From DATNIC01 sp035604635 (GTDB taxonomy: Bacteria; Vulcanimicrobiota; Vulcanimicrobiia; Vulcanimicrobiales; Vulcanimicrobiaceae), in contig DATNIC010000055.1 in assembly GCA_035604635.1 (NCBI GenBank), forward strand, positions 1 through 18,420: DNA of 18,420 bases, read 5' to 3'. Position numbers and translations under genes: made by a program. Under the pieces are notes generated by a model. The model worked only from the letters and a program-made list of their open reading frames with translations. It was not told the DNA's origin and made no database searches. Below, in pieces: positions 1-6,212 of this stretch (position 1 is its first letter; every line of letters starts with the position of its first letter).

Positions 1-1215
1 CGTCACGACGCCGCCGGGAACATCGTCGTGCCGGATCCCAAGGGCCCCGTCGTCGCGCAAGTGTGCAAGACGTTCGTTCATCCGCAGTCGGGGAAGCTCT
101 CGGTCGTTCGCATCTTCAGCGGGACGATCGCGGGCGACACGCAGCTGGTCGACGCTTCGCGCGGCGCGGCGCCGGTGCGCCTCAGCGGGATCTTCCGCTT
201 ACAAGGCAAGCGCCAAGACAGCATCAAGAGCGCGATCGCAGGGAGCATCGTCGCGCTTGCCCGTCTTGAGGGCGTTTCGACCGGAGACACGCTGGCGGCG
301 CCGCGATCTACCGTCGTCATGCCGACGGTGGAACCATCCGAGCCGCTGTTCGCGCTCGCAATTCGTCCGAAAGAGAAGCTGGACGAGGCGAAGCTCTCGC
401 AGATGCTGGCTCGCATCATCGATGAAGATCCGTCGCTGCGCGTCGGGCGCGCCGAGTTCACCAACGAGCTGCAACTTCTGGGCAACGGCGAGATCCACGT
501 CAAGACGGCGACCGAGCGGCTGTCGCGCAAATACCATCTCGCACTGGAGACGGGACAACCCGCGATCCCCTATCGCGAGACGATCACCGGCTCGACCGAA
601 GTGCATTCCCGTTACAAACACCAGACCGGCGGTCACGGCCAATTCGGCGACGTGTGGCTGCGCATTGAACCGCGCCCGCGCGGCCACGGCGTCACCTTCG
701 AAGAGAAAATCGTCGGCGGCGTCGTCCCGCGGCAGTTCTTTCCCGCCGTTGAAAAGGGCGTTCGCGAAGCGTTGCTGCACGGGCCGAAAGCCGGCTTCCC
801 GGTCTTCGACCTGCACGTCACGCTTTACGACGGCGCCTATCACGACGTCGACTCCAGCGAAGCGTCGTTCAAGACGGCGGCCTCGATGGCGATTCGCGAT
901 GGATTACCGAAATGCAACCCGGTGATCCTCGAACCGATCGTCCGTTTGGAGATCCTCGTACCGAGCACGTTCGCGTCGACGATCGTCTCGCAGCTCACCG
1001 CCAAGCGCGGTCAAATCCTCTCGTACGATGCTGACGAACAGCGGCCGGGCTACGAGAAGGTCATCGCGCTCGTCCCGCAAGTCGAGCTCGGACGCTACAT
1101 CACCGAACTGCGAACCGCCTCGCAAGGCCTGGGGACCTTCACTTGGCGCCACGAGCGCTTCGAGATCGTCCCCGACAAGGTCGCGCAGTCGATCAAAGAG
1201 CCGGCGTTAGCTTGA
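1..1215 (+). CDS. EF-G-like translational GTPase, C-terminal two thirds (5' end outside window)
   Basis: The reading frame is open from the first base, so the gene begins upstream; the visible 404 codons lack the GTPase domain. Order seen: a domain II beta barrel (about residues 15-105), domain III (about 112-195, with LLGNGEIHVKTATERL), domain IV (about 200-310, with TGGHGQFGDVWL and YHDVDSSEASFKTAASMA) and domain V (about 312-395). Domain IV is the arm that enters the ribosomal A site during translocation. The GGHGQFG form and the sequence drift elsewhere resemble the second EF-G copy (EF-G2/FusA2-like) more than the main FusA, and no str-operon genes (rpsL, rpsG, tuf) follow. Its role is therefore uncertain: it could act in translocation, recycling or a stress-specific function. 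Its stop overlaps the TTG start of the cupin gene. Family certain; paralog type inferred. Confidence 0.93.
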   Translation, partial: RHDAAGNIVVPDPKGPVVAQVCKTFVHPQSGKLSVVRIFSGTIAGDTQLVDASRGAAPVRLSGIFRLQGKRQDSIKSAIAGSIVALARLEGVSTGDTLAAPRSTVVMPTVEPSEPLFALAIRPKEKLDEAKLSQMLARIIDEDPSLRVGRAEFTNELQLLGNGEIHVKTATERLSRKYHLALETGQPAIPYRETITGSTEVHSRYKHQTGGHGQFGDVWLRIEPRPRGHGVTFEEKIVGGVVPRQFFPAVEKGVREALLHGPKAGFPVFDLHVTLYDGAYHDVDSSEASFKTAASMAIRDGLPKCNPVILEPIVRLEILVPSTFASTIVSQLTAKRGQILSYDADEQRPGYEKVIALVPQVELGRYITELRTASQGLGTFTWRHERFEIVPDKVAQSIKEPALA

Positions 1216-1661
1216 CCGACAAGTGGAAGTTCTCCGGCGTACGCGTCGTGCACGCCGGCGAGCTCGATTGCAACACGCCGCAGACCGAAGGGATGCAGCG
1301 TGCGGCTGCGATCTCCAAGCGCATCGGCGCTGAAAAACTGTGGGCGGGGACGGTCCGCATCGACGCCGATGCGAAAACGGGTCCGCACCACCACGGTGAG
1401 CTCGAGAGCGTGATTTATGTCGTGAGCGGGCAAGCGCGGATGCGCTGGGGCGATCGATTACAGTTCGTAGCCGAGGCCGGGCCGGGCGATTTCATATTCA
1501 TCCCGCCATACGTCCCGCATCAGGAGATCAACGCGAGCGGGACCGAGCCCCTCGAGTGCGCCGTCGTTCGCAGCGGCAGTGAAGCGATCGTCGTGAACCT
1601 CGACATCACCCCGGTCGAACGTCCCGAACCCGTCGCCTGGCTCGACGACATCCATCGCTGA
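1212..1661 (+). CDS. small single-domain cupin protein
   Basis: A 149-residue protein with one cupin barrel. Motif 1 is GPHHHGELESVIYVVSG, giving likely metal ligands His59, His61 and Glu65; motif 2 is GDFIFIPPYVPHQEIN, giving His103. This is the complete His-His-Glu-His set for a mononuclear metal, so an active enzyme (dioxygenase, isomerase or similar) or a metal-dependent sensor is possible. The substrate cannot be told from sequence. I chose TTG at 1212 because it makes a TTGA overlap with the stop of the EF-G-like gene, has AAAGAG about 12 nt upstream, and starts just before the conserved part. A longer frame back to 1143 would lie wholly inside the upstream gene and adds Arg-rich residues typical of a shadow frame. 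Probably co-transcribed and translationally coupled with the upstream gene. Confidence 0.85.
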   Translation: MTDKWKFSGVRVVHAGELDCNTPQTEGMQRAAAISKRIGAEKLWAGTVRIDADAKTGPHHHGELESVIYVVSGQARMRWGDRLQFVAEAGPGDFIFIPPYVPHQEINASGTEPLECAVVRSGSEAIVVNLDITPVERPEPVAWLDDIHR

Positions 1662-1725
1662 TCCCGCCAAAAAAGTTTACGCACGCGAGAATGATCGAGA
1701 TCACTTGCGGCGAAGTTTGCCGGCC

Positions 1726-2415
1726 ATGCGACGACATTCCGTCCTTTCAGTCGCCGCTGCGTTCACGTTGTGCCTTGCTCTCTTCCCGGCCGCGGTCCGG
1801 GCGGACGATGGAGCGACCCCTTTTACAGCGGGTCTTGTCGGCATGTACGCGCAGCTGGTGCGGCACATCAATCCAAGGCTCGCCTTCTCGAAATGCGCCG
1901 ACTACGCGCAAGAGCTGATCAACGACGCGATCCGTACGCGCATCGACCCGCGACTGCTGGCCGCCGTCGTGACGGTCGAATCTCACTGGCAATCGCAGGC
2001 CGTCTCGTATCGAGGCGCGACCGGGCTCGGCCAATTGATGCCGCGGACTGCGCGTTCGTTGGGCGTCAATCCGCGCTCAGCGCATCAGAACCTTCGCGGG
2101 ACGTCCGAGTACCTGCGTCGCATGCTCGATCGGTTCAGTTCTGCGCCGCACGGCTTGCAACTTGCGATCGGGGCGTATAACGCCGGACCAAATGCCGTCA
2201 TCAAGTACAACGGCGTCCCGCCGTACCGTGAGACGCAAGTCTACGTCAAGCGCGTGATGCATTTCGTTCATCAGCTCGACGGGCGCTACGCGCTCGATGC
2301 GCTTTCTGCGAACGCCACGGTAAAGGACGAGAGCGGACCTTCAGATTCACAACCGACGCTCGACGTTCCGATTATCGCTCCCTCGGACGAAGGCGCGATC
2401 GAGTCGTCAAACTAA
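1726..2415 (+). CDS. secreted lytic transglycosylase (SLT domain)
   Basis: A 229-residue exported murein lytic transglycosylase, cleaving glycan strands between MurNAc and GlcNAc with 1,6-anhydro product formation. An N-terminal signal peptide (two Arg, hydrophobic core, cleavage after VRA near residue 26) precedes the SLT fold. Catalytic Glu85 sits in VVTVESHW; further motifs are ATGLGQLMP (98-106), AIGAYNAGP (147-155) and the tyrosine-rich end VPPYRETQVYVKRV. A short low-complexity acidic tail follows. ATG 1726 is chosen because it places charged residues right before the hydrophobic stretch; an in-frame TTG at 1705 would add seven residues and cannot be excluded. The 64 nt upstream separate it from the cupin gene and carry no clear promoter. 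Its stop interlocks with the stop of the convergent lipoprotein gene. Confidence 0.9.
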   Translation: MRRHSVLSVAAAFTLCLALFPAAVRADDGATPFTAGLVGMYAQLVRHINPRLAFSKCADYAQELINDAIRTRIDPRLLAAVVTVESHWQSQAVSYRGATGLGQLMPRTARSLGVNPRSAHQNLRGTSEYLRRMLDRFSSAPHGLQLAIGAYNAGPNAVIKYNGVPPYRETQVYVKRVMHFVHQLDGRYALDALSANATVKDESGPSDSQPTLDVPIIAPSDEGAIESSN

Positions 2416-3332
2416 GTTCGTGACGGCGACGGCGTAGGCGAGGTCGCCGCGCTCGCACTCGGATTCGCGGTCGCGGCGCTCGATCCGGATGGATTCGCGC
2501 TCGCAGCGGGTGCCGAGGAACCGCTCGGTTCCGCGCTCGGCGGCGAGCTGACGATCGCGTACAAGATGAATACGTACGTCTTGTTCGCTTCCATGGTAAG
2601 GGCCATCTCGGGGTTCGCGAAGCCGACCGCGATGAGCGTGATCGTCGGCGTCGGGATGGGCGTCGGCGACGGTGAGGCCGTGCGTGACGCCGAGGGATTC
2701 GGCGACGGCGTCGGGCTCGGTGTCTGCGTCGGCGTTGGGGTCGGCGTTGCCGACGGGGTCGGCGTCGGCGCAGCGGTCGCGACGGCTATTCGATCGGCGA
2801 TCGCGAGCTTGAACTTTTTCGACTTGTCATTCGGATCGAAGAAACCCAGGCCGAGATCCCATTTGTCGCCGAGCGAACCGATCACGGTTTCCGGGACGCC
2901 GAAGACGAACTGGGGGAGATGATCGAACGTCAGCGTCTTGGTCGGGATCAACGAAATATAGAGCAGCGCTTTGTATGGAGGCGCCGAGCCCTTCCTGCGC
3001 TTCGCCGTCCCCAGATCGAACGGCGCCGGGATGTTTGCCGGAACGACCAGCGAGCTCACGACGTTCATCGTCGTCGGCGACGCCGAGGTTTGCGGAAACG
3101 CGACACTCGCCGTGTAGCCGCCGACGTTGGGCAGGGTCTGCGGCCCGGCGCTCGGAGCGACGTTGACGACGCCGCTTGCGCTCGACGGCGTCCCCGTCGG
3201 GAGCGGGATTCCCGAGCCCAACGCCCCGGGTTGGCCCCCGGGGACCGCGCTTGCGCCGCCGCCGATATTACCGGAACAAGCCGCCACGGCTCCCGCAAGG
3301 ACAAGCAGAACGCCTAGAGCACGAAGTCGCAC
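2412..3332 (-). CDS. Pro/Thr/Ser-rich lipoprotein of unknown function
   Basis: A 306-residue protein starting at GTG with a GAGGG-type ribosome binding site a few bases upstream. Residues 1-18 form a signal peptide ending in the lipobox VAAC with Cys19, so it should be a lipid-anchored envelope protein. A Gly/Pro-rich stretch follows to about residue 65. A region with beta-strand character (about 70-186) is then interrupted by a Pro-Thr/Pro-Ser repeat (189-230), resumes (ITLIAVGF to YVFILYAIV, 231-261), and ends in a second low-complexity tail (262-306) with repeated PSGSSA units. I do not recognise the folded part. Pro/Thr runs of this kind are usually extended linkers. It lies between the lytic transglycosylase (convergent) and thiC (upstream, same strand, 11 nt away), so read-through from thiC is possible. 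No enzyme motif seen. Confidence 0.82.
   Translation of the reverse strand: MRLRALGVLLVLAGAVAACSGNIGGGASAVPGGQPGALGSGIPLPTGTPSSASGVVNVAPSAGPQTLPNVGGYTASVAFPQTSASPTTMNVVSSLVVPANIPAPFDLGTAKRRKGSAPPYKALLYISLIPTKTLTFDHLPQFVFGVPETVIGSLGDKWDLGLGFFDPNDKSKKFKLAIADRIAVATAAPTPTPSATPTPTPTQTPSPTPSPNPSASRTASPSPTPIPTPTITLIAVGFANPEMALTMEANKTYVFILYAIVSSPPSAEPSGSSAPAASANPSGSSAATANPSASAATSPTPSPSRT
2643..2768 (-). repeat. Pro-Thr/Pro-Ser codon repeat inside the lipoprotein gene
   Basis: Residues 189-230 of the lipoprotein are almost only Pro, Thr, Ser and Ala in a two-residue rhythm (for example PTPTPSATPTPTPTQTPSPT). On the plus strand this appears as degenerate GTCGGC/GACGGC hexamers. The unit is not exact at DNA level, so it is a coding low-complexity tract. 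It splits two beta-like segments of the protein. Length variation between strains would be expected for such a tract. Confidence 0.8.
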
Positions 3333-3343
3333 GGCCCTCGGGC

Positions 3344-5056
3344 TTAAGTCTTGATGTAGAGTTCGCCTCCCGAGGCAGCAAACTCGGCCGATTTTTCAGC
3401 CATCCCTTTTTCGGCGTAGTCGCGAACCTCTTGCGTGATCTTCATCGAGCAGAAGTGCGGTCCGCACATCGAGCAGAAATGTGCGACTTTCGCCCCTTCC
3501 GCCGGGAGCGTTTCGTCGTGGAACTCGCGGGCCGTCACCGGATCGAGCGCGAGGTTGAACTGGTCCTCCCAGCGGAACTCGAAACGCGCCTTCGAGAGGA
3601 CGTCGTCCCAATGGCGCGCGCGCGGATGACCTTTCGCAACGTCCGCCGCGTGGGAGGCGATCTTGTAGGCGATCACGCCGTCCTTGACGTCCTTCTTGTT
3701 CGGCAGGCCCAGATGTTCTTTGGGCGTGACGTAGCACAACATCGCCGTCCCGTACCAGCCGATCATCGCGGCGCCGATCGCGCTCGTGATGTGATCGTAG
3801 CCTGGCGCGATGTCGGTAACGAGCGGTCCGAGCGTATAGAAGGGCGCTTCCTTGCAGAGGTCGAGCTGCTTGTCCATGTTCTCTTTGATGAGATGCATTG
3901 GGACGTGGCCGGGACCCTCGATCATCGTCTGGACGTCGTGCTTCCAGGCAATCTGGGTCAGCTCGCCGAGCGTCTCGAGCTCGCCGAACTGCGCGGCGTC
4001 GTTGGCATCCGCGTTCGATCCGGGACGGAGTCCGTCGCCGAGCGAGAACGCGACGTCGTACGCCTTCATGATCTCGCAGATCTCCTCGAAATGCGTGTAG
4101 AGGAAGCTCTCCATGTGATGCGAGAGGCACCATTTCGCCATGATCGACCCGCCGCGTGAAACGATCCCCGTAACGCGCGTCGCCGTCAACGGTACGTAGC
4201 GCAGCAAAACGCCGGCGTGAATCGTGAAATAGTCGACGCCTTGCTCCGCCTGCTCGATCAGCGTGTCGCGATAGATCTCCCAGGTGAGCTCTTCCGCCTT
4301 TCCACCGACCTTCTCGAGCGCTTGATAGATCGGCACGGTCCCGATCGGAACCGGCGAGTTGCGTAGGATCCACTCGCGCGTCTCGTGGATGTTCTTCCCG
4401 GTTGAGAGATCCATCACCGTATCGGCGCCCCAGCGGGTCGCCCACGTCATCTTCTCGACCTCTTCTTCGATCGTCGAGGCGACCGCGGAGTTCCCGATGT
4501 TGGCGTTGATCTTGACGAGAAAGTTGCGTCCGATGATCATCGGCTCGCTCTCGGGGTGATTGATGTTCGATGGGATGATCGCACGGCCGCGCGCGACCTC
4601 GCTGCGCACGTGTTCCGGTTCGCAGTCCTCGCGAATCGCGATGAACTCCATCTCGGGCGTGATCTCGCCGCGGCGCGCATAGTGCATCTGGCTGACGTTC
4701 GCGCCCGGCTTCGCACGGCGAGCCTTGCGCGGCGCTTTGAAGCGCAGTTCGGCGAGTTCGGCCATCGACTCCCGAGCAATTCTGTAAACCGACGAAGGTT
4801 TCTCGAGCTCGACCGTGTCGTTGCGCCCCTCGATCCAGGGCGCGCGCAACGGAGCAATCCCGCGCCTGACGTCGACTACGACATCGGGGTCGGTGTAAGG
4901 CCCGCTCGTGTCATAGACGGTGTGGTGCTCGCCGTCGGTGAGGCTGATCTCGCGCATCGGGACGCGAATCGACGGCTGCGATCCCCGGACGTAGATCTTC
5001 CGAGAATTCGGGAAACTGGTCGTATCGCTCGCGGCCGGCCCTGCCATCATCGTCAT
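3344..5056 (-). CDS. thiC: phosphomethylpyrimidine synthase ThiC
   Basis: A 570-residue radical-SAM enzyme that turns 5-aminoimidazole ribotide into hydroxymethylpyrimidine phosphate, the pyrimidine half of thiamin. The C-terminal cluster motif CSMCGPHFC (Cys528, Cys531, Cys536) binds the 4Fe-4S cluster. Other ThiC hallmarks are MHYARRGEITPEMEFIAIRE, the Asn-rich FLVKINANIGNSAV, GADTVMDLSTG, FTIHAGVL, SLGDGLRPGS and EGPGHVPMH. The length fits the long bacterial form with the N-terminal domain. ATG 5056 has GGAG at 5065-5068, 8 nt away. Other thiamin genes are absent nearby, so this is a solitary thiC. It is headed by a TPP riboswitch and a strong-looking promoter, hence feedback repression by the end product is expected. 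The lipoprotein gene follows 11 nt after the stop on the same strand. Confidence 0.98.
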   Translation of the reverse strand: MTMMAGPAASDTTSFPNSRKIYVRGSQPSIRVPMREISLTDGEHHTVYDTSGPYTDPDVVVDVRRGIAPLRAPWIEGRNDTVELEKPSSVYRIARESMAELAELRFKAPRKARRAKPGANVSQMHYARRGEITPEMEFIAIREDCEPEHVRSEVARGRAIIPSNINHPESEPMIIGRNFLVKINANIGNSAVASTIEEEVEKMTWATRWGADTVMDLSTGKNIHETREWILRNSPVPIGTVPIYQALEKVGGKAEELTWEIYRDTLIEQAEQGVDYFTIHAGVLLRYVPLTATRVTGIVSRGGSIMAKWCLSHHMESFLYTHFEEICEIMKAYDVAFSLGDGLRPGSNADANDAAQFGELETLGELTQIAWKHDVQTMIEGPGHVPMHLIKENMDKQLDLCKEAPFYTLGPLVTDIAPGYDHITSAIGAAMIGWYGTAMLCYVTPKEHLGLPNKKDVKDGVIAYKIASHAADVAKGHPRARHWDDVLSKARFEFRWEDQFNLALDPVTAREFHDETLPAEGAKVAHFCSMCGPHFCSMKITQEVRDYAEKGMAEKSAEFAASGGELYIKT

Positions 5057-5070
5057 AGGTGTCGCTCCAA

Positions 5071-5106
5071 CGCAAGCACCGCTCCCCGGGAGGAGCGGCG
5101 CTTGCG
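5071..5106 (-). promoter_or_regulatory. 15-bp hairpin between TPP aptamer and thiC ribosome binding site
   Basis: Arms 5092-5106 and 5071-5085 pair over 15 bp around a 6-nt loop. One position is a G-U pair in the minus-strand RNA but an A-C mismatch on the plus strand, which points to selection on the thiC transcript. Only two U residues follow, so it is not an ordinary intrinsic terminator. The stem ends 2 nt before the GGAG of thiC. Its 5' arm contains CCGCUCC (5092-5098), which can also pair with GGAGCGG in the 3' side of the aptamer (5116-5122), giving a possible switch. Probable expression platform acting on translation (inference). Confidence 0.7.
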
Positions 5107-5113
5107 TCCGTTA

Positions 5114-5212
5114 TTCCGCTCCCTCCGCCGGCATTACCCGGATCAGGTTATGTACGGTCGGCGAGATTCTTATCGCCCTCTCAGCCCGGTTCGACCGAGC
5201 TCCCGCGTCATT
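5114..5212 (-). promoter_or_regulatory. TPP (THI-box) riboswitch upstream of thiC
   Basis: Read on the minus strand, the conserved aptamer core is present: CUGAGAGGG (CUGAGA at 5179-5184), then ACCUGAUCCGGGUAAUGCCGGCGGAGGGA ending near 5121. These are the pyrimidine-sensing CUGAGA loop and the pyrophosphate-sensing side of the THI box. The 5' flank GACGCGGGAGC (about 5199-5209) and the 3' flank GGGAGCGG supply the closing helix. The position, directly between a good promoter and thiC, matches known thiC riboswitches. It should bind thiamin pyrophosphate and lower ThiC production. The exact ends of helix P1 are estimated. Confidence 0.96.
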
Positions 5213-5222
5213 AGATAGGTAG

Positions 5223-5251
5223 AGCCTACGCTCGCCCCAAAGGGTTGTCAA
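5223..5251 (-). promoter_or_regulatory. sigma70-type promoter for thiC
   Basis: On the minus strand TTGACA (5246-5251, perfect -35) is followed after exactly 17 nt by TAGGCT (5223-5228, a fair -10). Transcription would begin near 5214-5217, right at the 5' edge of the TPP aptamer, which supports the call independently. The -35 box ends 8 bp before the start codon of the divergent transporter gene, so RNA polymerase binding here would cover that gene's translation start region. Confidence 0.82.
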
Positions 5252-5258
5252 CTCCTGC

Positions 5259-6122
5259 ATGACCGCGGCCGCACGAACGTCGATCTTCCATCCGCTCGCC
5301 ATCTTGCCGGCTGCGATTTGGGGCGGGACGTGGATCGCCCTCAAGATCTCTCACATGGGCGGGACCGAGTTCGCCTTTGCGCGCTCGTTCTTCGGCGGGA
5401 TCGCGCTCTTCGCGGTCGTCTTCCTATTACGACGTCCGGTCGCGATCCCGCGTCGGCTTGCGCCGACGCTGGTTTTGATGTCGTTGACGTTCGGCGCGTT
5501 CTTCGGCCTGGCGTTCACCGGCGCGGAACGACTCCCCGCGGCGCTCGGTTCGCTGCTGGGCAACATCGCGCCGATCTCGACGGTCGTCTTGGCGTCGTTC
5601 TTCTTGCACGAACGCCCGACGATCAAGCAAATCGCCGGCGTCGCGCTCGCATTTCTCGGCGTCTTCGTGATTGCGTACCCGAAGCTCGGGCACGCGGGCG
5701 ACGTCGTCGCGATCGGCTTGATGCTCGCGGGGGCGCTGATGCAATCGGTCAACACGATCTGCATGAAGCGCGCGATCGAGCAAGACCAGCTCGTCGTCAA
5801 CGCGATTCAATGCACGTTCGGCGGGCTGGCGATCCTCGCGTTCGTCTTTGCGACCGGGACCTACCGCCCGATCGAGCCGACGCCCGAGGTGCTCGGCAGC
5901 ATCGCCTACGTCGCAATCTTGGCGACGGCGCTGGCCAACCTTCTGTGGAGCCGGGTGCTCACGCTCTTCACGGCGTCGGGCGCGAGCATGATCATCTTCA
6001 TGGCGCCCGTCTTCGGGCACATCTGGTCGTGGCTGATCCTACGCGAGCCGGTCGACCCGCTCGAGGTCGCGGGCGCAGTGCTGGTCATCGGCGGCATGGC
6101 GATCAGTACGCCGCAAGCATAA
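5259..6122 (+). CDS. EamA/DMT-family transporter
   Basis: A 287-residue inner-membrane protein with about ten hydrophobic helices arranged as two EamA repeats (about residues 10-140 and 150-285). Typical features are AAIWGGTWIALK in helix 1, the Glu-containing LGSLLGNIAPISTVVLASFFLHERPT at the end of repeat one, and the matching MIIFMAPVFGHIWSWLILREPVD of repeat two. Family members export amino acids or other metabolites, or carry sugars; the substrate cannot be read here. ATG 5259 has only a weak AAGGG about 15 nt upstream, and the region before it is occupied by the thiC promoter and riboswitch on the other strand, so its own promoter is not obvious. Divergence from thiC is suggestive of, but does not show, a vitamin link. 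Confidence 0.9.
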   Translation: MTAAARTSIFHPLAILPAAIWGGTWIALKISHMGGTEFAFARSFFGGIALFAVVFLLRRPVAIPRRLAPTLVLMSLTFGAFFGLAFTGAERLPAALGSLLGNIAPISTVVLASFFLHERPTIKQIAGVALAFLGVFVIAYPKLGHAGDVVAIGLMLAGALMQSVNTICMKRAIEQDQLVVNAIQCTFGGLAILAFVFATGTYRPIEPTPEVLGSIAYVAILATALANLLWSRVLTLFTASGASMIIFMAPVFGHIWSWLILREPVDPLEVAGAVLVIGGMAISTPQA

Positions 6123-6178
6123 TAGTAAAGAACCTTAGTCTGCCGTTAAGCCTGCCTTACGATTGGACCGCTATCACA

Positions 6179-6206
6179 GTCGGAACCAATGTTTTTCCGA
6201 CGGAGG
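6179..6206 (+). promoter_or_regulatory. leader hairpin abutting a strong ribosome binding site
   Basis: GTCGGAA (6179-6185) and TTCCGAC (6195-6201) form a perfect 7-bp stem with a 9-nt loop. It is followed immediately by GGAGG (6202-6206), 6 nt before the GTG start at 6213. The 90-nt gap between the transporter and the phosphoesterase holds nothing else clear; a TTAGTC-17-TACGAT pair at about 6136-6164 is too weak to call a promoter. The ribosome binding site is solid; the hairpin could be chance. Confidence 0.5.
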
Positions 6207-6212
6207 TAGGTA

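Noticed and set aside
2566..2922. Gly/Val/Asp-rich plus-strand frame over the repeat
   Set aside because: It is the antisense of the Pro/Thr-coding tract and has no start signal or recognisable domain.
5071..5106. Intrinsic terminator in the thiC leader
   Set aside because: The hairpin is followed by only two U residues and then the ribosome binding site, so I describe it as a probable translational element.
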